In this document: in pieces, positions 42,946 through 52,990 of the stretch
Position numbering within the stretch: position 1 is the first letter of the stretch
Layout: the number at the start of each line of letters is the position of its first letter
Assembly (NCBI GenBank): GCA_003330885.1
Contig: CP030277.1
Span: forward strand, 496,001-560,000
Source of the DNA: Rhodobiaceae bacterium
GTDB taxonomy: Bacteria > Pseudomonadota > Alphaproteobacteria > Parvibaculales > Parvibaculaceae
Length of the DNA: 64,000 bases
Direction of reading: 5' to 3'
Made by a program: the position numbers and the translations under genes
Notes under the pieces: model-generated
What the model was told of the DNA's origin: nothing
What the model saw: the letters and a program-made list of their open reading frames with translations, nothing else
Databases searched by the model: none

Positions 42946-44780
42946 TAGTGCGTTGCGGCGAGGGGAAGTGTGAACGAAACCGTCGTGCCGACACCTTCGT
43001 CACTCTCAATGGTGAGCGCGCCTTCATGCATTTCAACCAGCGAGCGCGATAAGGCGAGGCCAAGCCCTGTGCCTTTGTGTTTCTTACTGTGCTGAGACTC
43101 TACCTGTTCAAAGGGTTTGCCTAGTTTGGAGAGATGCGCCGCTGGGATACCGATGCCCGTATCAGCGACAGCGATGTTGAGCCATCCACCTGACGCTTCA
43201 GCGGTGATGTTTACCTCACCGCCGGTTTCTGTGAACTTCACCGCATTTGACAGCAGGTTGAGCAGCACCTGTTTCACTGCCCGCTTGTCAGCAAGCACAG
43301 GCGGCTGAACCCCAATCTCATTGTTGAGACGCACCTGAGCGATGTCTGCCCGTCCAGCGACGAGGCGTAACGCATCACGCACGGCATCTGCGACATCAAG
43401 ATGTTCAAGCTCAAGGGTGAGGCGCCCGGCCTCGATCTTGGACATGTCGAGAATGTCATTGATCACATCGAGCAAATGTTCGCCACTTGCCTTGATATCA
43501 GTCGCATATTCATCATATTTCGGCGCGCCAAGCGGACCGAAGAGCTGCGTTTCCATCATCTGCGAGAAGCCGATAATGGCGTTGAGCGGTGTCCGCAGCT
43601 CATGGCTCATATTGGCCAGGAATTCTGATTTGGATCTGTTCGCTGCTTCCGCGCGTGATTTTTCGGCGGCATATTTCTCTGCAAGCTCAACGAGCTGGCC
43701 AGCCTGGTCCTGCAACTTGGATTTCGACATCTCCAGATCTGTGACGGTGGACTGCAACTGGTCCTGATGGGTGGTGAGCGCTTCTTCTTGCGCTTTGATC
43801 GCCGAAATGTCGGTGCCGACGCTCACATGACCACCATCGGCTGTTGACCGCGTGCTGATCTGCAGCCAGCGGCCGCTCGGCAATCTGATCTCCGTTGCCG
43901 AAGCTTCCGGGTCTGACGGCCAGGCGTCCGCAACGCCCGTATCTTCAAAGAGGGCGGCGCGCGTTGTGCCTGCAGTGGCGCGTTCTGCATCGATCTCGAG
44001 GAATTCTTGGAACTTGTCATTGCAGGCCAGAAGCGTGTCATTCTGATCGAACAGAACGAACGCTTCGCCGATGCTGTCAATGGCGTCGCTCAGGCGGTCT
44101 GTTGCGAGTTGTGCAGAGGCCTCCGCATTGCGTTGCTCGGATATATCAATCGTGAGGCCAATGACACGGTCGCCTGTATTGCGCGGGCCGCTCCAGACCT
44201 GACCTTTGGCGTGAACCCAGATCCAGCTGCCATCTTCGTGCAGCAGGCGAAAGCTCGTGTCATAGGAGCGGGACGCTTTCTCTGGCGCCGCGATGATTTC
44301 ATCAATAGCGCTGACATCGTCTGGGTGGGCGAGCGCCTTGATCTCTGTTGGCGTCATACGCGTCGCGGGCTGTCTGCGCCCCAACATGTCGAACATGGCT
44401 TTGGACCAGTAGACGCGGTTTTCCGTAATGTCCCAGTCCCAGATACCACAACGGGCACCAGCAAAGGCCATGTCAAAGCGCTGCTGATTGTCGGATGCGC
44501 GGGCTTGGGCCTCTGATTTGCGTTCATTGGAGCGGATAAGTGCATATCCAAGACCAAGGCAGGCCGCACTCGCGATGGCAGATAGCATCAAAGGTCGGGA
44601 AAGGCCTTCCTGCCACCAAAGCGCACCGTTCACCGCTGTAAGTGCGACAGCCGATACACCAAGTGTTAGCTTCTGCGCCCACGTCGTGGGTTCGGTGGTC
44701 TTTGCGGGTAGGTCTGCGCCGTCTGTTTCACGCGACATGGCACCAGGCATCTTTTCTCTTACTGTGGCCACAAGGTTCAT
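42945..44780 (-). CDS. PAS-PAS sensor histidine kinase
   Basis: 611 residues from the ATG complementing 44778-44780, preceded by a purine-rich AGAAGAG; the open frame reaches 44966 (GTG) but the added residues look non-coding. Two membrane segments (~35-53, ~60-80), two PAS domains (~100-220 with IWDWDITENRVYWS; ~230-340), a coiled coil, HisKA with MSHELRTPLNAIIGFSQMM and HATPase_c with NLLSNAVKFTET, DTGIGIPAAH and GTGLGLALSRSLVEMH. No attached receiver and no adjacent regulator. Paralogous in its kinase core to the one at 17015. Confidence 0.9.
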   Translation of the reverse strand: MNLVATVREKMPGAMSRETDGADLPAKTTEPTTWAQKLTLGVSAVALTAVNGALWWQEGLSRPLMLSAIASAACLGLGYALIRSNERKSEAQARASDNQQRFDMAFAGARCGIWDWDITENRVYWSKAMFDMLGRRQPATRMTPTEIKALAHPDDVSAIDEIIAAPEKASRSYDTSFRLLHEDGSWIWVHAKGQVWSGPRNTGDRVIGLTIDISEQRNAEASAQLATDRLSDAIDSIGEAFVLFDQNDTLLACNDKFQEFLEIDAERATAGTTRAALFEDTGVADAWPSDPEASATEIRLPSGRWLQISTRSTADGGHVSVGTDISAIKAQEEALTTHQDQLQSTVTDLEMSKSKLQDQAGQLVELAEKYAAEKSRAEAANRSKSEFLANMSHELRTPLNAIIGFSQMMETQLFGPLGAPKYDEYATDIKASGEHLLDVINDILDMSKIEAGRLTLELEHLDVADAVRDALRLVAGRADIAQVRLNNEIGVQPPVLADKRAVKQVLLNLLSNAVKFTETGGEVNITAEASGGWLNIAVADTGIGIPAAHLSKLGKPFEQVESQHSKKHKGTGLGLALSRSLVEMHEGALTIESDEGVGTTVSFTLPLAATH

Positions 44781-44969
44781 GCTCTTCTGCCCCCTCTCGG
44801 CAAGGTCCATCCTAGACCTCCAAAACGCGCCCGCCAATCCCGCAGAAAAAGTGCGCTTCTGCTTATGTGATTCGCCTTTTTGATGATTCAAGCGCGGCGC
44901 GTGCTTGTCCAGTTCAGCCTTGTCAGGGACCCAAAAACCGGCGGGACCGGTGCATTTATGACTCACTTT

Positions 44970-47615
44970 TTAGCCGAGCGATTTGCTCGCAATTTCATAC
45001 ACATCCTGCGAAATACCCGGCGTGTTAACCACCTTCTGCAAGGCATCGCGGATAAGTGACTGTCGGCCCGCATCGAACTGACGCCAGGATCGGAAGGCAC
45101 CCAGCATCCGGGCCGCAACCTGGGGGTTGATCTTGTCGAGTTCCAGAACCTTGTCGCTTATATAGGCGTAGCCCGCGCCATCTCCCGCATGAAAACGGAC
45201 CTGGTTGGCTGAGGCAAAGCTGCCGATCAAAGCGCGCACCTTATTTGGGTTCGACATTGAGAAGGTGGCGTGTCCGGTTAGCCGCTTAATGTCATTCAGC
45301 GCTTCTGGACGGGTCGAGGTCGCCTGCAGTGCAAACCATTTGTCGATGACGATGTGATCGTCGGCCCAGCGATCATGAAAGGCTTTGAGGGCTTCGTCGC
45401 GTTCCGGTCCATCATGATCCACCAAAAGGCCAAGGGCGGCGATCTGGTCTGTCATATTGTTGGCTGCTTTGAACTGCTGCACAGCAAGAGCCCGTCCTTC
45501 GGGCGCTGCAGCGGCGACGAGATAGGAGAGGCAGACATTGCGCAATGTGCGACGTCCTGCACTTTCTGCGTCAGGCGAATAGGACCCACTCACCTCGAAC
45601 CGGTCATAGGCTGACCTGAATTCATCCCACAGCGTATCTGCAAGGGAGGCCTTAAGGTTATCGCGCGCTTCATGGATTGCGTCCACATCAACATTGGTGG
45701 CGATTGTCTGCGCAAGCGTCTGTTCTGCAGGGAGCGTAATAATCTGAGCCACAAACTCAGGCTCTAGCTTAGGGTCCGCAAGCAGGTTTTTGATAATGTC
45801 TGCGAAGGCATTGCCTTGGCGTTCTTTTTGGCCGTTTTGAATGGCATCAACATTACCAACGAGAATAGCTGAGGCATATTTCTGACCAGCTTCCCATCTG
45901 TTAAAGGGATCAGTGTCGTGCGCCATCAGGAACGTCCAGTCGCGCTCACTTTGATTGGCATTGAGTTTGACCGGCGCGGTAAAGCCACGCAGCAAAGACG
46001 GGACCGGCTGCTCGGGCACATTCTGGAAGCGGAAAATCTGGTCCCGTTTGGTGAGCGTTATGACCCGTGAAGTGCCACAGGGCGCGTCTTCTCCTTCGAG
46101 GTGAAGCTCAATCTCGCGGCCTTGTCCATCCAACAGGCCAAGCGCAATGGGAATGGGCAGTGCTTCTTTCGTCGGCTGGCCCGGGGTCGGTGCCGTAACC
46201 TGGCTCATATTGAGCGTATAGGTCTTGGTGCCAGCGTCCCAGTTGCCCGCAATCAGTACTTCCGGCGTACCGGCCTGAGCATACCAGCGCTTGAACGCCG
46301 TAAGGTCCTCTTCACCGCCATCGGCAAGTGAAGAAAGGAAGTCTTCAACCGTCGCAGCTTCTCCATCATGACGTTCAAAATAGAGATCCATCCCCTTGCG
46401 GAACCGTTCGGCCCCCAAAAGTGTGTGGATCATGCGAACAAGCTCTGCGCCTTTTTCGTAGACGGTCGCCGTATAGAAATTATTGATCTCAATATAGCTG
46501 TCGGGACGCACAGGGTGCGCCAAGGGGCCGCCATCTTCCGGGAACTGATGCGTCCGGAGCAGGCGCACATCCGCGATCCGCTTAACAGGACGGGAGCGCT
46601 GGTCACCGGTAAATTCCTGATCCCGAAAAACGGTGAGCCCCTCTTTGAGGCAAAGCTGGAACCAATCGCGGCAGGTAATGCGGTTGCCGGTCCAATTGTG
46701 GAAATATTCATGCGCGATGATGGATTCAATCGCCGCATAGTCTGCATCTGTCGCCGTGTCTGGCCGTGCCAGCACATATTTATCATTGAAGACATTGAGG
46801 CCCTTGTTCTCCATGGCCCCCATATTGAACGCGCTCACCGCGACAATCATGAAGATGTCGAGGTCATATTCACGGCCAAAAACCTCTTCGTCCCACTTCA
46901 TGGACCGCTTGAGCGCATCCATTGCGTAGTCGCACCGGTCTTCATTTCCAGGCTCGACAAAGATCCGAAGGGTCACATCGCGGCCAGACTGGGTGCGGAA
47001 AATGTCTTCCACCATGGCGAGATCGCCCGCCACAAGCGCAAAAAGATAGGCTGGCTTTTTGAACGGGTCATGCCATTCCGCATAGTGCCGCCCGTCTTCT
47101 GTTTCTCCTTCATCGACGCAATTGCCGTTGGAGAGCAAAACAGGTGCGAGCGCTTTGGAGGAGACAATGCGCGTGCGAAACTCAGCCATCACATCAGGAC
47201 GGTCGAGATAGTAGGTGATCCGCCGGAAGCCTTCTGCCTCACACTGTGTACAGAAAATGCCGTTCGACTGATAAAGACCCGTAAGCTCGGTGTTGGACGC
47301 GGGCGAACAGGTGGTAAGTGTTGAAAGGGTGAACGTGTCGGGCAGATCGGCGATGGTCAAAGACGTGTCGTCGACCTGATATTGGTTTTCACCCAGTCGC
47401 TCATCATTCACCCGTACTTCCTTGAGTGTCAGATGTTCACCGTCGAGCACCAGAGGACCGGTGTTCTCGGCATCCGGATTCCGCCGCATCTGAAGGACAG
47501 AGCGCACCTCGGTCTTCTCTGGATCAAGGGAAACGTCTAGGGAAACAGTGTCCACCAGGAAGGCTGGCGGACGGTATTCTTTAAGGAGAACGGGACGCGG
47601 TTCTTCCGTTTTCAT
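44970..47615 (-). CDS. pepN: Aminopeptidase N
   Basis: 881 residues from ATG (complement of 47613-47615); a GTG two codons earlier is possible. M1 family metalloprotease: substrate motif MGAMENKGLNVF and zinc site HEYFHNWTGNRITC with the distal Glu in LCLKEGLTVFRDQEFT. The N-terminal beta domain and the long C-terminal helical domain have the sizes of E. coli PepN. It removes N-terminal residues from peptides in the cytoplasm. It lies between the RND pump operon and the PAS kinase and appears to be its own unit. Confidence 0.95.
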   Translation of the reverse strand: MKTEEPRPVLLKEYRPPAFLVDTVSLDVSLDPEKTEVRSVLQMRRNPDAENTGPLVLDGEHLTLKEVRVNDERLGENQYQVDDTSLTIADLPDTFTLSTLTTCSPASNTELTGLYQSNGIFCTQCEAEGFRRITYYLDRPDVMAEFRTRIVSSKALAPVLLSNGNCVDEGETEDGRHYAEWHDPFKKPAYLFALVAGDLAMVEDIFRTQSGRDVTLRIFVEPGNEDRCDYAMDALKRSMKWDEEVFGREYDLDIFMIVAVSAFNMGAMENKGLNVFNDKYVLARPDTATDADYAAIESIIAHEYFHNWTGNRITCRDWFQLCLKEGLTVFRDQEFTGDQRSRPVKRIADVRLLRTHQFPEDGGPLAHPVRPDSYIEINNFYTATVYEKGAELVRMIHTLLGAERFRKGMDLYFERHDGEAATVEDFLSSLADGGEEDLTAFKRWYAQAGTPEVLIAGNWDAGTKTYTLNMSQVTAPTPGQPTKEALPIPIALGLLDGQGREIELHLEGEDAPCGTSRVITLTKRDQIFRFQNVPEQPVPSLLRGFTAPVKLNANQSERDWTFLMAHDTDPFNRWEAGQKYASAILVGNVDAIQNGQKERQGNAFADIIKNLLADPKLEPEFVAQIITLPAEQTLAQTIATNVDVDAIHEARDNLKASLADTLWDEFRSAYDRFEVSGSYSPDAESAGRRTLRNVCLSYLVAAAAPEGRALAVQQFKAANNMTDQIAALGLLVDHDGPERDEALKAFHDRWADDHIVIDKWFALQATSTRPEALNDIKRLTGHATFSMSNPNKVRALIGSFASANQVRFHAGDGAGYAYISDKVLELDKINPQVAARMLGAFRSWRQFDAGRQSLIRDALQKVVNTPGISQDVYEIASKSLG

Positions 47616-47720
47616 GGGCACGACATTCTTTTTGGCAAGCGGGGGATGCGAGCGAAGCGATTTGCAACTGCGCCGAATGTATGCCTTTAAACTGCTGCAG
47701 CCAACCGTGTGAGCCGAATT

Positions 47721-50700
47721 TTAGAGTTTTCTTCTAAACCGTGAGAGCCCACGTGCGTTACCCTCGCCACTGAGGCCTTTCACGCGGTCTATGCCTTGCC
47801 GTATGAGCACCCCGGCATCGTCCATCAACGTATAGGCGGCAGGCACGACCAGAAGGGTGAGGAAAGTCGAAGAGGCGAGGCCCCCGATCACTAGAAAACC
47901 CATGGCATTGCGGAACTCAGCGCCCTGGCTATCAGAGAAAGCAACAGGGATCATGCCGCAAATGGTGGAAAAGGCGGTCATAAGGACCGGCCGCAGCCGC
48001 ACAGGACCGGCACTCAGCATGGCTTCATGGGACGAACCGGTTTCTGCTTTCAAATGGTTGGCATAATCCACGAGCAGAATGCCGTTTTTCATCACAAGCC
48101 CCATGAGCGCGAGCAAACCGATCTGGGCAAACATGGTGAGCTCAAGACCTGACAGTTTGAGCGCGATGAAAGCCCCTACAAAGGAAAGGGGGGCGGTGAG
48201 CATGATGATGACCGGCTGAACGAAGCTGTTGAACTGGCTCGCCAGGATCATATAGAGCGCGGCCAGCGCCACCATGAAGGCAAAGCCGATGGCTTGCTGG
48301 TTTTCCTTCATGCGTTTGGCTTCACCTTCGGCACTCCAGATATAACCGGCAGGAAGCCCGACTTCCGCGATAATCTCCTCAAGCTTGTCTGTAGCGGGGC
48401 CGAGAGACACTCCCTCCGGGGTGTTTGCCATGATCATGATGCTGCGGGAACGGTTCTGTCGGGTGATTTGGGCAGGGCCGGAGTCAATGTCGAACTGCGC
48501 GAGGTTGGCAATATCAATCAAGCGCCCGTCTGCAGCGCGGATCTGAATCATCTCCAGCTTGGTGACGTCATTGCGTTGATCCTCTTCGAGCCGTACACGC
48601 ACATCGTAGCGAGAGCCAAACTCTTCATAGGTAGTAACGTCGGTGCCGCCAACGAGTGCCCGAACGGACTCCGCAAGAGTACGCATGCTGACACCAAGGT
48701 CTGCTGCACGGCGGCGGTCAATGGCGACCTGGACTTCAGGTTTGCCCGCTTCAAAGCTCGATTGAACGTCGGCGAACATGCCGCTCGCCCGCATGCGCGC
48801 AAGGATCGCGTCCGTACGTTGTTGCAACACACCTAGATCGGCGCCACTGACGGCATAATTGATGCCAAAGTTCGAGCTCCCGCCGCCGGAAATCCAGGGG
48901 ACTTCCGTCACCGAGACCTTCTGGGCTTCGGGTGCTGAGGCTTTCATCTCTGCGCGTACGGCATCCATTAGGGCCACAATGCCCACATCACGGTCCGCCT
49001 TGGGTGTGACGCCGATGTAAAACTCTGCTTCGTTGACACGCTCCTGCGCATCGGCGCCGATTGTGTAGAAGACCGTGTTGACGTGATCGAGGGCGCTGAG
49101 GCGTTGTGCCACACGGCTCGCAATCGTACGCATTTGGTCAACGCCGGTGCCAAAGGGCAGGTCGACATTCGCCAAAAATTCAGATCGATCAGAACTGCTG
49201 TCAAAGGCGATGGGGAGTGTGCGTGCGACCATGACACCGAGCACAACGGTGCCGACCGCGCCCAGCATCACGACCCAGCGATAAGACAGTGCGAGGCCCA
49301 GCAGGCTTTTGTAGGCCTGTTCGAGCATCACATACCCATCGTCAAAGAAGCGGGCAACGCGGCCCATATTTTCCCGCTTATCAGCAGCTTCACTCAAAAG
49401 GCGCGAGCAGAGCATGGGCGTAAGCGTGATGGAAGTGAGAAGCGAGACCAATACGGAGAAGGTAATCGCCATGCCGTACTGGAAGAAAAAGCGTCCCACC
49501 ATGCCTTCCATGAAGGCGATCGGTACGAAGACGGCGCACACAGACGCTGTACCTGCGAACACCGCGAGGCCCACCTGTTTCACGCCGAGCGATGCCGCTT
49601 CCATGGGCGGGTGGCCCTCGTCGAGTTTGCGATAAATGCTTTCCAGCACCACGATGGCATCATCAACCAGAAGCCCCACCGAAATGGAAAGCGCCATCAA
49701 AGTCATCATGTTGATGGTGAAGTCCATCACGTAAAACGCGAAGAAGCTGGAGATGAGCGCCGTGGGCATCGCCATGGCCACAATAAGCGTCGCCCGGAAG
49801 CTGAGCAGGAAGGCCAGCGTTACAATGATGACCAGAATGACCCCCAGAATGATGTCATCGAAAACATCATTGGCGGCAGCTTCAATAAACTTGGATGTGT
49901 CACGGGCGGATACGATCCTGACCCCTGGAGGGGCGAGCGCGCGAATGCCATCAAGCTCGGTCCGGATTGCTTGCGCGACTTCGACGGTGTTTCGCCCTGA
50001 TTGACGACGGACTTCCAGTGAGATGCCAGGTTTGCCGTCGAGCTCCGCATAGGAGCGTCGATCTTCCATCCCATCTTCCACACGGGCCACATCACGAATA
50101 CGCGTGGGCAGCCCGTCAGCTCTGAAGTTGATGACTATGTCACCGAATTCAGCAACAGACGTCACTTCGCCCATGGTCTTCACAGAGAACTCAGACTGCA
50201 GGCCGGCTGTGTCCAATCGCCCGCCTGGAATTTCAGCATGTTCACGCCGCAATGCGCTGATGACATCATCGGCAGTGACGGCATAGGAACGCAGTTTTAC
50301 CGCATCCAACCAGATCCGCACTTCTCGGTCGCGGCCACCCACAACACGGATGGACCCCACGCCGGAGATGCGCTGCAAGTGTTCTTTGACGGTCTTGTCC
50401 GCAAAACGGGTCAGATCGCGGATCGGCATGTCACCGGCAATCATGATCGACATGATGGGCTGAGAATCCGGGTCAATTTTTTGGACGATGGATTGCTCCG
50501 CATCGCGCGGCATTTCGCCCTGGGCAAGGGCTACCTTGTCCCGCGCATCTTGCGCTTTCGCGTCTGCGTCTTCATCCAGCTCAAACTGGATCACGACAGA
50601 GCTGCGGCCTTCCGAGCTGGTGGATGAAAGGGTCTCAATGCCCGAGATCGTATTGACCTGTTCTTCAATGGCGTCGCTAAGCTCGCTCTCCACTGTCTGA

Positions 50701-50867
50701 GGCGATGCGCCTTCAAGGCGGGTCTCAACGGAGACAACAGGAAATTCCACCTTGGGGAAAAGATCGACACCCAGCCGACCAAGAGAAAGCCACCCAAGCG
50801 CAACCAGTGCGCCAATGAGCATGACGGCAAAGACAGGGCGTTTGATGGAGATGTCAGAAATCCACAT
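47721..50867 (-). CDS. RND efflux pump inner-membrane permease
   Basis: 1048 residues from the ATG complementing 50865-50867 (MWISDISIKRPVFAVML). Twelve membrane helices in the 1+6+5 pattern; the proton-relay Asp pair is in VGLLVDDAIVVLESIYRKL; two large periplasmic loops (porter domain) with ISGVGSIRVVGGRDREVRI. Of the AcrB/MexB superfamily, nearest in style to the MdtBC/OqxB-like HAE group. It starts five bases after the adaptor's stop. No outer-membrane TolC partner gene is in this window. Confidence 0.94.
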   Translation of the reverse strand: MWISDISIKRPVFAVMLIGALVALGWLSLGRLGVDLFPKVEFPVVSVETRLEGASPQTVESELSDAIEEQVNTISGIETLSSTSSEGRSSVVIQFELDEDADAKAQDARDKVALAQGEMPRDAEQSIVQKIDPDSQPIMSIMIAGDMPIRDLTRFADKTVKEHLQRISGVGSIRVVGGRDREVRIWLDAVKLRSYAVTADDVISALRREHAEIPGGRLDTAGLQSEFSVKTMGEVTSVAEFGDIVINFRADGLPTRIRDVARVEDGMEDRRSYAELDGKPGISLEVRRQSGRNTVEVAQAIRTELDGIRALAPPGVRIVSARDTSKFIEAAANDVFDDIILGVILVIIVTLAFLLSFRATLIVAMAMPTALISSFFAFYVMDFTINMMTLMALSISVGLLVDDAIVVLESIYRKLDEGHPPMEAASLGVKQVGLAVFAGTASVCAVFVPIAFMEGMVGRFFFQYGMAITFSVLVSLLTSITLTPMLCSRLLSEAADKRENMGRVARFFDDGYVMLEQAYKSLLGLALSYRWVVMLGAVGTVVLGVMVARTLPIAFDSSSDRSEFLANVDLPFGTGVDQMRTIASRVAQRLSALDHVNTVFYTIGADAQERVNEAEFYIGVTPKADRDVGIVALMDAVRAEMKASAPEAQKVSVTEVPWISGGGSSNFGINYAVSGADLGVLQQRTDAILARMRASGMFADVQSSFEAGKPEVQVAIDRRRAADLGVSMRTLAESVRALVGGTDVTTYEEFGSRYDVRVRLEEDQRNDVTKLEMIQIRAADGRLIDIANLAQFDIDSGPAQITRQNRSRSIMIMANTPEGVSLGPATDKLEEIIAEVGLPAGYIWSAEGEAKRMKENQQAIGFAFMVALAALYMILASQFNSFVQPVIIMLTAPLSFVGAFIALKLSGLELTMFAQIGLLALMGLVMKNGILLVDYANHLKAETGSSHEAMLSAGPVRLRPVLMTAFSTICGMIPVAFSDSQGAEFRNAMGFLVIGGLASSTFLTLLVVPAAYTLMDDAGVLIRQGIDRVKGLSGEGNARGLSRFRRKL

Positions 50868-50871
50868 GGGT

Positions 50872-52089
50872 CTATTGAACCTCTGAAGTCGAGGCAGGCG
50901 TGAGCGCCGCCGATGGCTGCCCATCATCATAGGCAGCTTCAACCCGGACTGGCATGCCTTCAACCAGCGAGCTGACGGTGGGACCCATCAGAACCTCAGC
51001 GCCTTCCGCGAGGCCTTCGAGAAGCTCCACGCGTTCTGCGTCAATCTGGGTGACGCGCACTGGCATTTGTTTGGCGCGTCCGGCTGCATCTTCAATGAAG
51101 ACATAGTGATTGCCCTCAATGCCGAGTACCGCTTTGCGATCCAGTGTTAGAGCTTCGCGCGGCGGTGGGAAGAATTCAGCTCGGGCGAACATACCCGGTT
51201 TGATCATATATTCTGGGTTCCGCAATCCAATCCGGACCTCAGCGGACCGGGTTGTCTGGTCAACCTGATCATTGAACACGTGAATCTCGCTATCATAGAC
51301 GCCGTCAAGGCCATCAACATAGATGCGCGCTTTCATTCCGACACTCAGTTGGCCGACGTGAACTTCAGGCACATTGATGATTGCGGCCACGATGTCGATT
51401 TTCAGAACGCGCAGAACGCCAGAGGGACCACCCATCCCGCCGCCACCACCGCGGGTCGACATAAATTTTCCTTCGTAGATTTGCTGACTTGTGATGACGC
51501 CATCAAAAGGGGAATAAACCGTCGCATCAGTCAGGTTCTGCTTGGCTGCATCAAGACGTGCACGGGCAACGTTGAGTCGGGCAGTAGCGATATCTGCTTT
51601 TGTCTGCACATTGTCGAGCTGGCCGACAGAGGCCACGCCCTTGCCATGCAATTCTTTGATCCGGTCCAGCTCACGCCGAGAGTTACGAGACTCTGCTTCG
51701 GCAAGGCGGGTTTGGGCTTCCAATTCTTGGACACGAAGACGAAATTCAACGTCGCGGGTTTTGAAAAGAGGGTCGCCTTCAGCCACCCGGTCACCCACCC
51801 GCACAAACACTTCTTCGATAATACCATCGATGAGCGGTCCAACATCGGTACCCTTATGAGCCGTCATTGTGCCTGTGCCGGTAATGGGCTTTGTCAATTC
51901 TTCACTCAGCACATGGGTCGAAAAAACACTTACTGCTGCGACTGGTGCTGCCTGCCCCTCGGTCTGGGCCGCCTCCTCTTCGCCACAAGCCACAAGCGAA
52001 AGGGCAACACCTGCGACAAGCACTGCCCGCAGACCTGGTTTCATCCGTACACGAAAGGAAAACGAACGCTTTTGGGGGATGGACGACAT
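50872..52089 (-). CDS. RND efflux periplasmic adaptor (membrane fusion protein)
   Basis: 405 residues with AAAGGTG before ATG 52089. The signal peptide ends in lipobox LVAC at about residue 35, so it is a lipidated adaptor. The lipoyl half-motifs (IIEEVFVRVGDRVAEGDPLF and DATVYSPFDGVITSQQ) flank an alpha-helical hairpin; a Gly-rich loop (TRGGGGGMGGPSG) lies in the barrel domain. It links the permease to an outer-membrane channel. First gene of the pump operon, divergent from the MarR gene. Confidence 0.93.
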   Translation of the reverse strand: MSSIPQKRSFSFRVRMKPGLRAVLVAGVALSLVACGEEEAAQTEGQAAPVAAVSVFSTHVLSEELTKPITGTGTMTAHKGTDVGPLIDGIIEEVFVRVGDRVAEGDPLFKTRDVEFRLRVQELEAQTRLAEAESRNSRRELDRIKELHGKGVASVGQLDNVQTKADIATARLNVARARLDAAKQNLTDATVYSPFDGVITSQQIYEGKFMSTRGGGGGMGGPSGVLRVLKIDIVAAIINVPEVHVGQLSVGMKARIYVDGLDGVYDSEIHVFNDQVDQTTRSAEVRIGLRNPEYMIKPGMFARAEFFPPPREALTLDRKAVLGIEGNHYVFIEDAAGRAKQMPVRVTQIDAERVELLEGLAEGAEVLMGPTVSSLVEGMPVRVEAAYDDGQPSAALTPASTSEVQ

Positions 52090-52148
52090 TGCGGCACCTT
52101 TGATGCCGGTCTTGCGAAACCGGCTGTTGAATTTTTGTTGCTCTGATT

Positions 52149-52172
52149 ATAGTAACTATGGATATTATATCC
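52149..52172. promoter_or_regulatory. Two abutting perfect palindromes, candidate MarR operator
   Basis: ATAGT-A-ACTAT (52149-52159) is followed without a gap by GGATAT-T-ATATCC (52160-52172). They lie in the 157-base divergent region between the efflux adaptor and the MarR-family gene, where a repressor would block both promoters. Binding is inferred. Confidence 0.6.
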
Positions 52173-52246
52173 AGCGTTCCTTTTTCCTGGTCTGGGGAGC
52201 GAACTGCAAGGGTAGGCTAGCCAGACGAGGCGAGGATAAGTTCGCA

Positions 52247-52759
52247 ATGCCAAAGGCAGAAAACGGCGACGATTTTGAATTTGAGCGCACATTTGCTTGG
52301 TCGATGCACGATGTGCAGCGCCTGATCCGGCGAAACTGGGCGCGAACCTTCAAGGCTTCTGGGTCGGACCTTTCCGAGCCGCAAGCGCGCATTTTGGCCA
52401 ATCTGGAGCGCCAGGACGGGGGGCTCACCCAGACTCAACTGGCCAACGAGCTGGAGATGGAAAAGGCGCCGCTCGGACGACTGCTCGACCGGATGGAGGA
52501 GAGTGGATACGTCACCCGGGAGCAGGATCCGGAAGATCGCCGCGCACGCCGGGTTTTCATCAATGACCAGGGCATGGCAGCCTTGCCAGATATGCGTGAG
52601 GCCGCAAGGGCTGTGTTTGCTGTCGCCCTGAAAAACGTGCCGGACGCAAAAATAGACACCATGTTGGACGTTCTGGCGACGATAAAATCGAATCTGAGTT
52701 CTCTCGATTTGGATGAGGCGGTTGCTGATCGGCAGCAAGGATCCAAAGCGGCCGAATAG
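52247..52759 (+). CDS. MarR family transcriptional regulator
   Basis: 170 residues from ATG 52247; the frame is open upstream through the divergent region but that part carries the operators. Winged helix with LSEPQARILANLERQDGGLTQTQLANELEMEKAPLGRLLDRMEESGYVTRE (DNA-binding helices) and the wing DPEDRRARRVFIN; N- and C-terminal helices form the dimer interface. Divergent from the RND pump operon, so it most likely represses the pump and itself until a ligand binds. Confidence 0.9.
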   Translation: MPKAENGDDFEFERTFAWSMHDVQRLIRRNWARTFKASGSDLSEPQARILANLERQDGGLTQTQLANELEMEKAPLGRLLDRMEESGYVTREQDPEDRRARRVFINDQGMAALPDMREAARAVFAVALKNVPDAKIDTMLDVLATIKSNLSSLDLDEAVADRQQGSKAAE

Positions 52760-52990
52760 GGGCTCTTGGCTGACCCTGCGTCAAAGCTGATCCGTGCTTA
52801 CCGGTTCCCCTACGCGAATTGGCCAGGCCCAAAAAACCTTTGATTTCTGGGTGTTTGGAGCAAGAATACGCGCCGACTTTACTATTGCTAATCGCGGGGC
52901 CGGCCCTAGTTTCTCCTTCAGAAACGAGAGGTCTTGGCCGCTCATATAACGGTTGGGCAAAGAACCTGATCGGGACACTTGGGAGACGAT

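Noticed and set aside
46368-47324. Open frame of 318 codons on the plus strand within pepN
   Set aside because: Shadow of pepN, whose GAMEN and HEYFH motifs are unambiguous.
49083-50000. Open frame of 305 codons on the plus strand within the RND permease gene
   Set aside because: Opposite strand of a clear AcrB-family gene; composition is His/Arg/Gly heavy and no start signal.
51280-52146. Open frame of 288 codons opposite the efflux adaptor
   Set aside because: Runs through the divergent promoter region and the adaptor's coding strand; no ribosome binding site.
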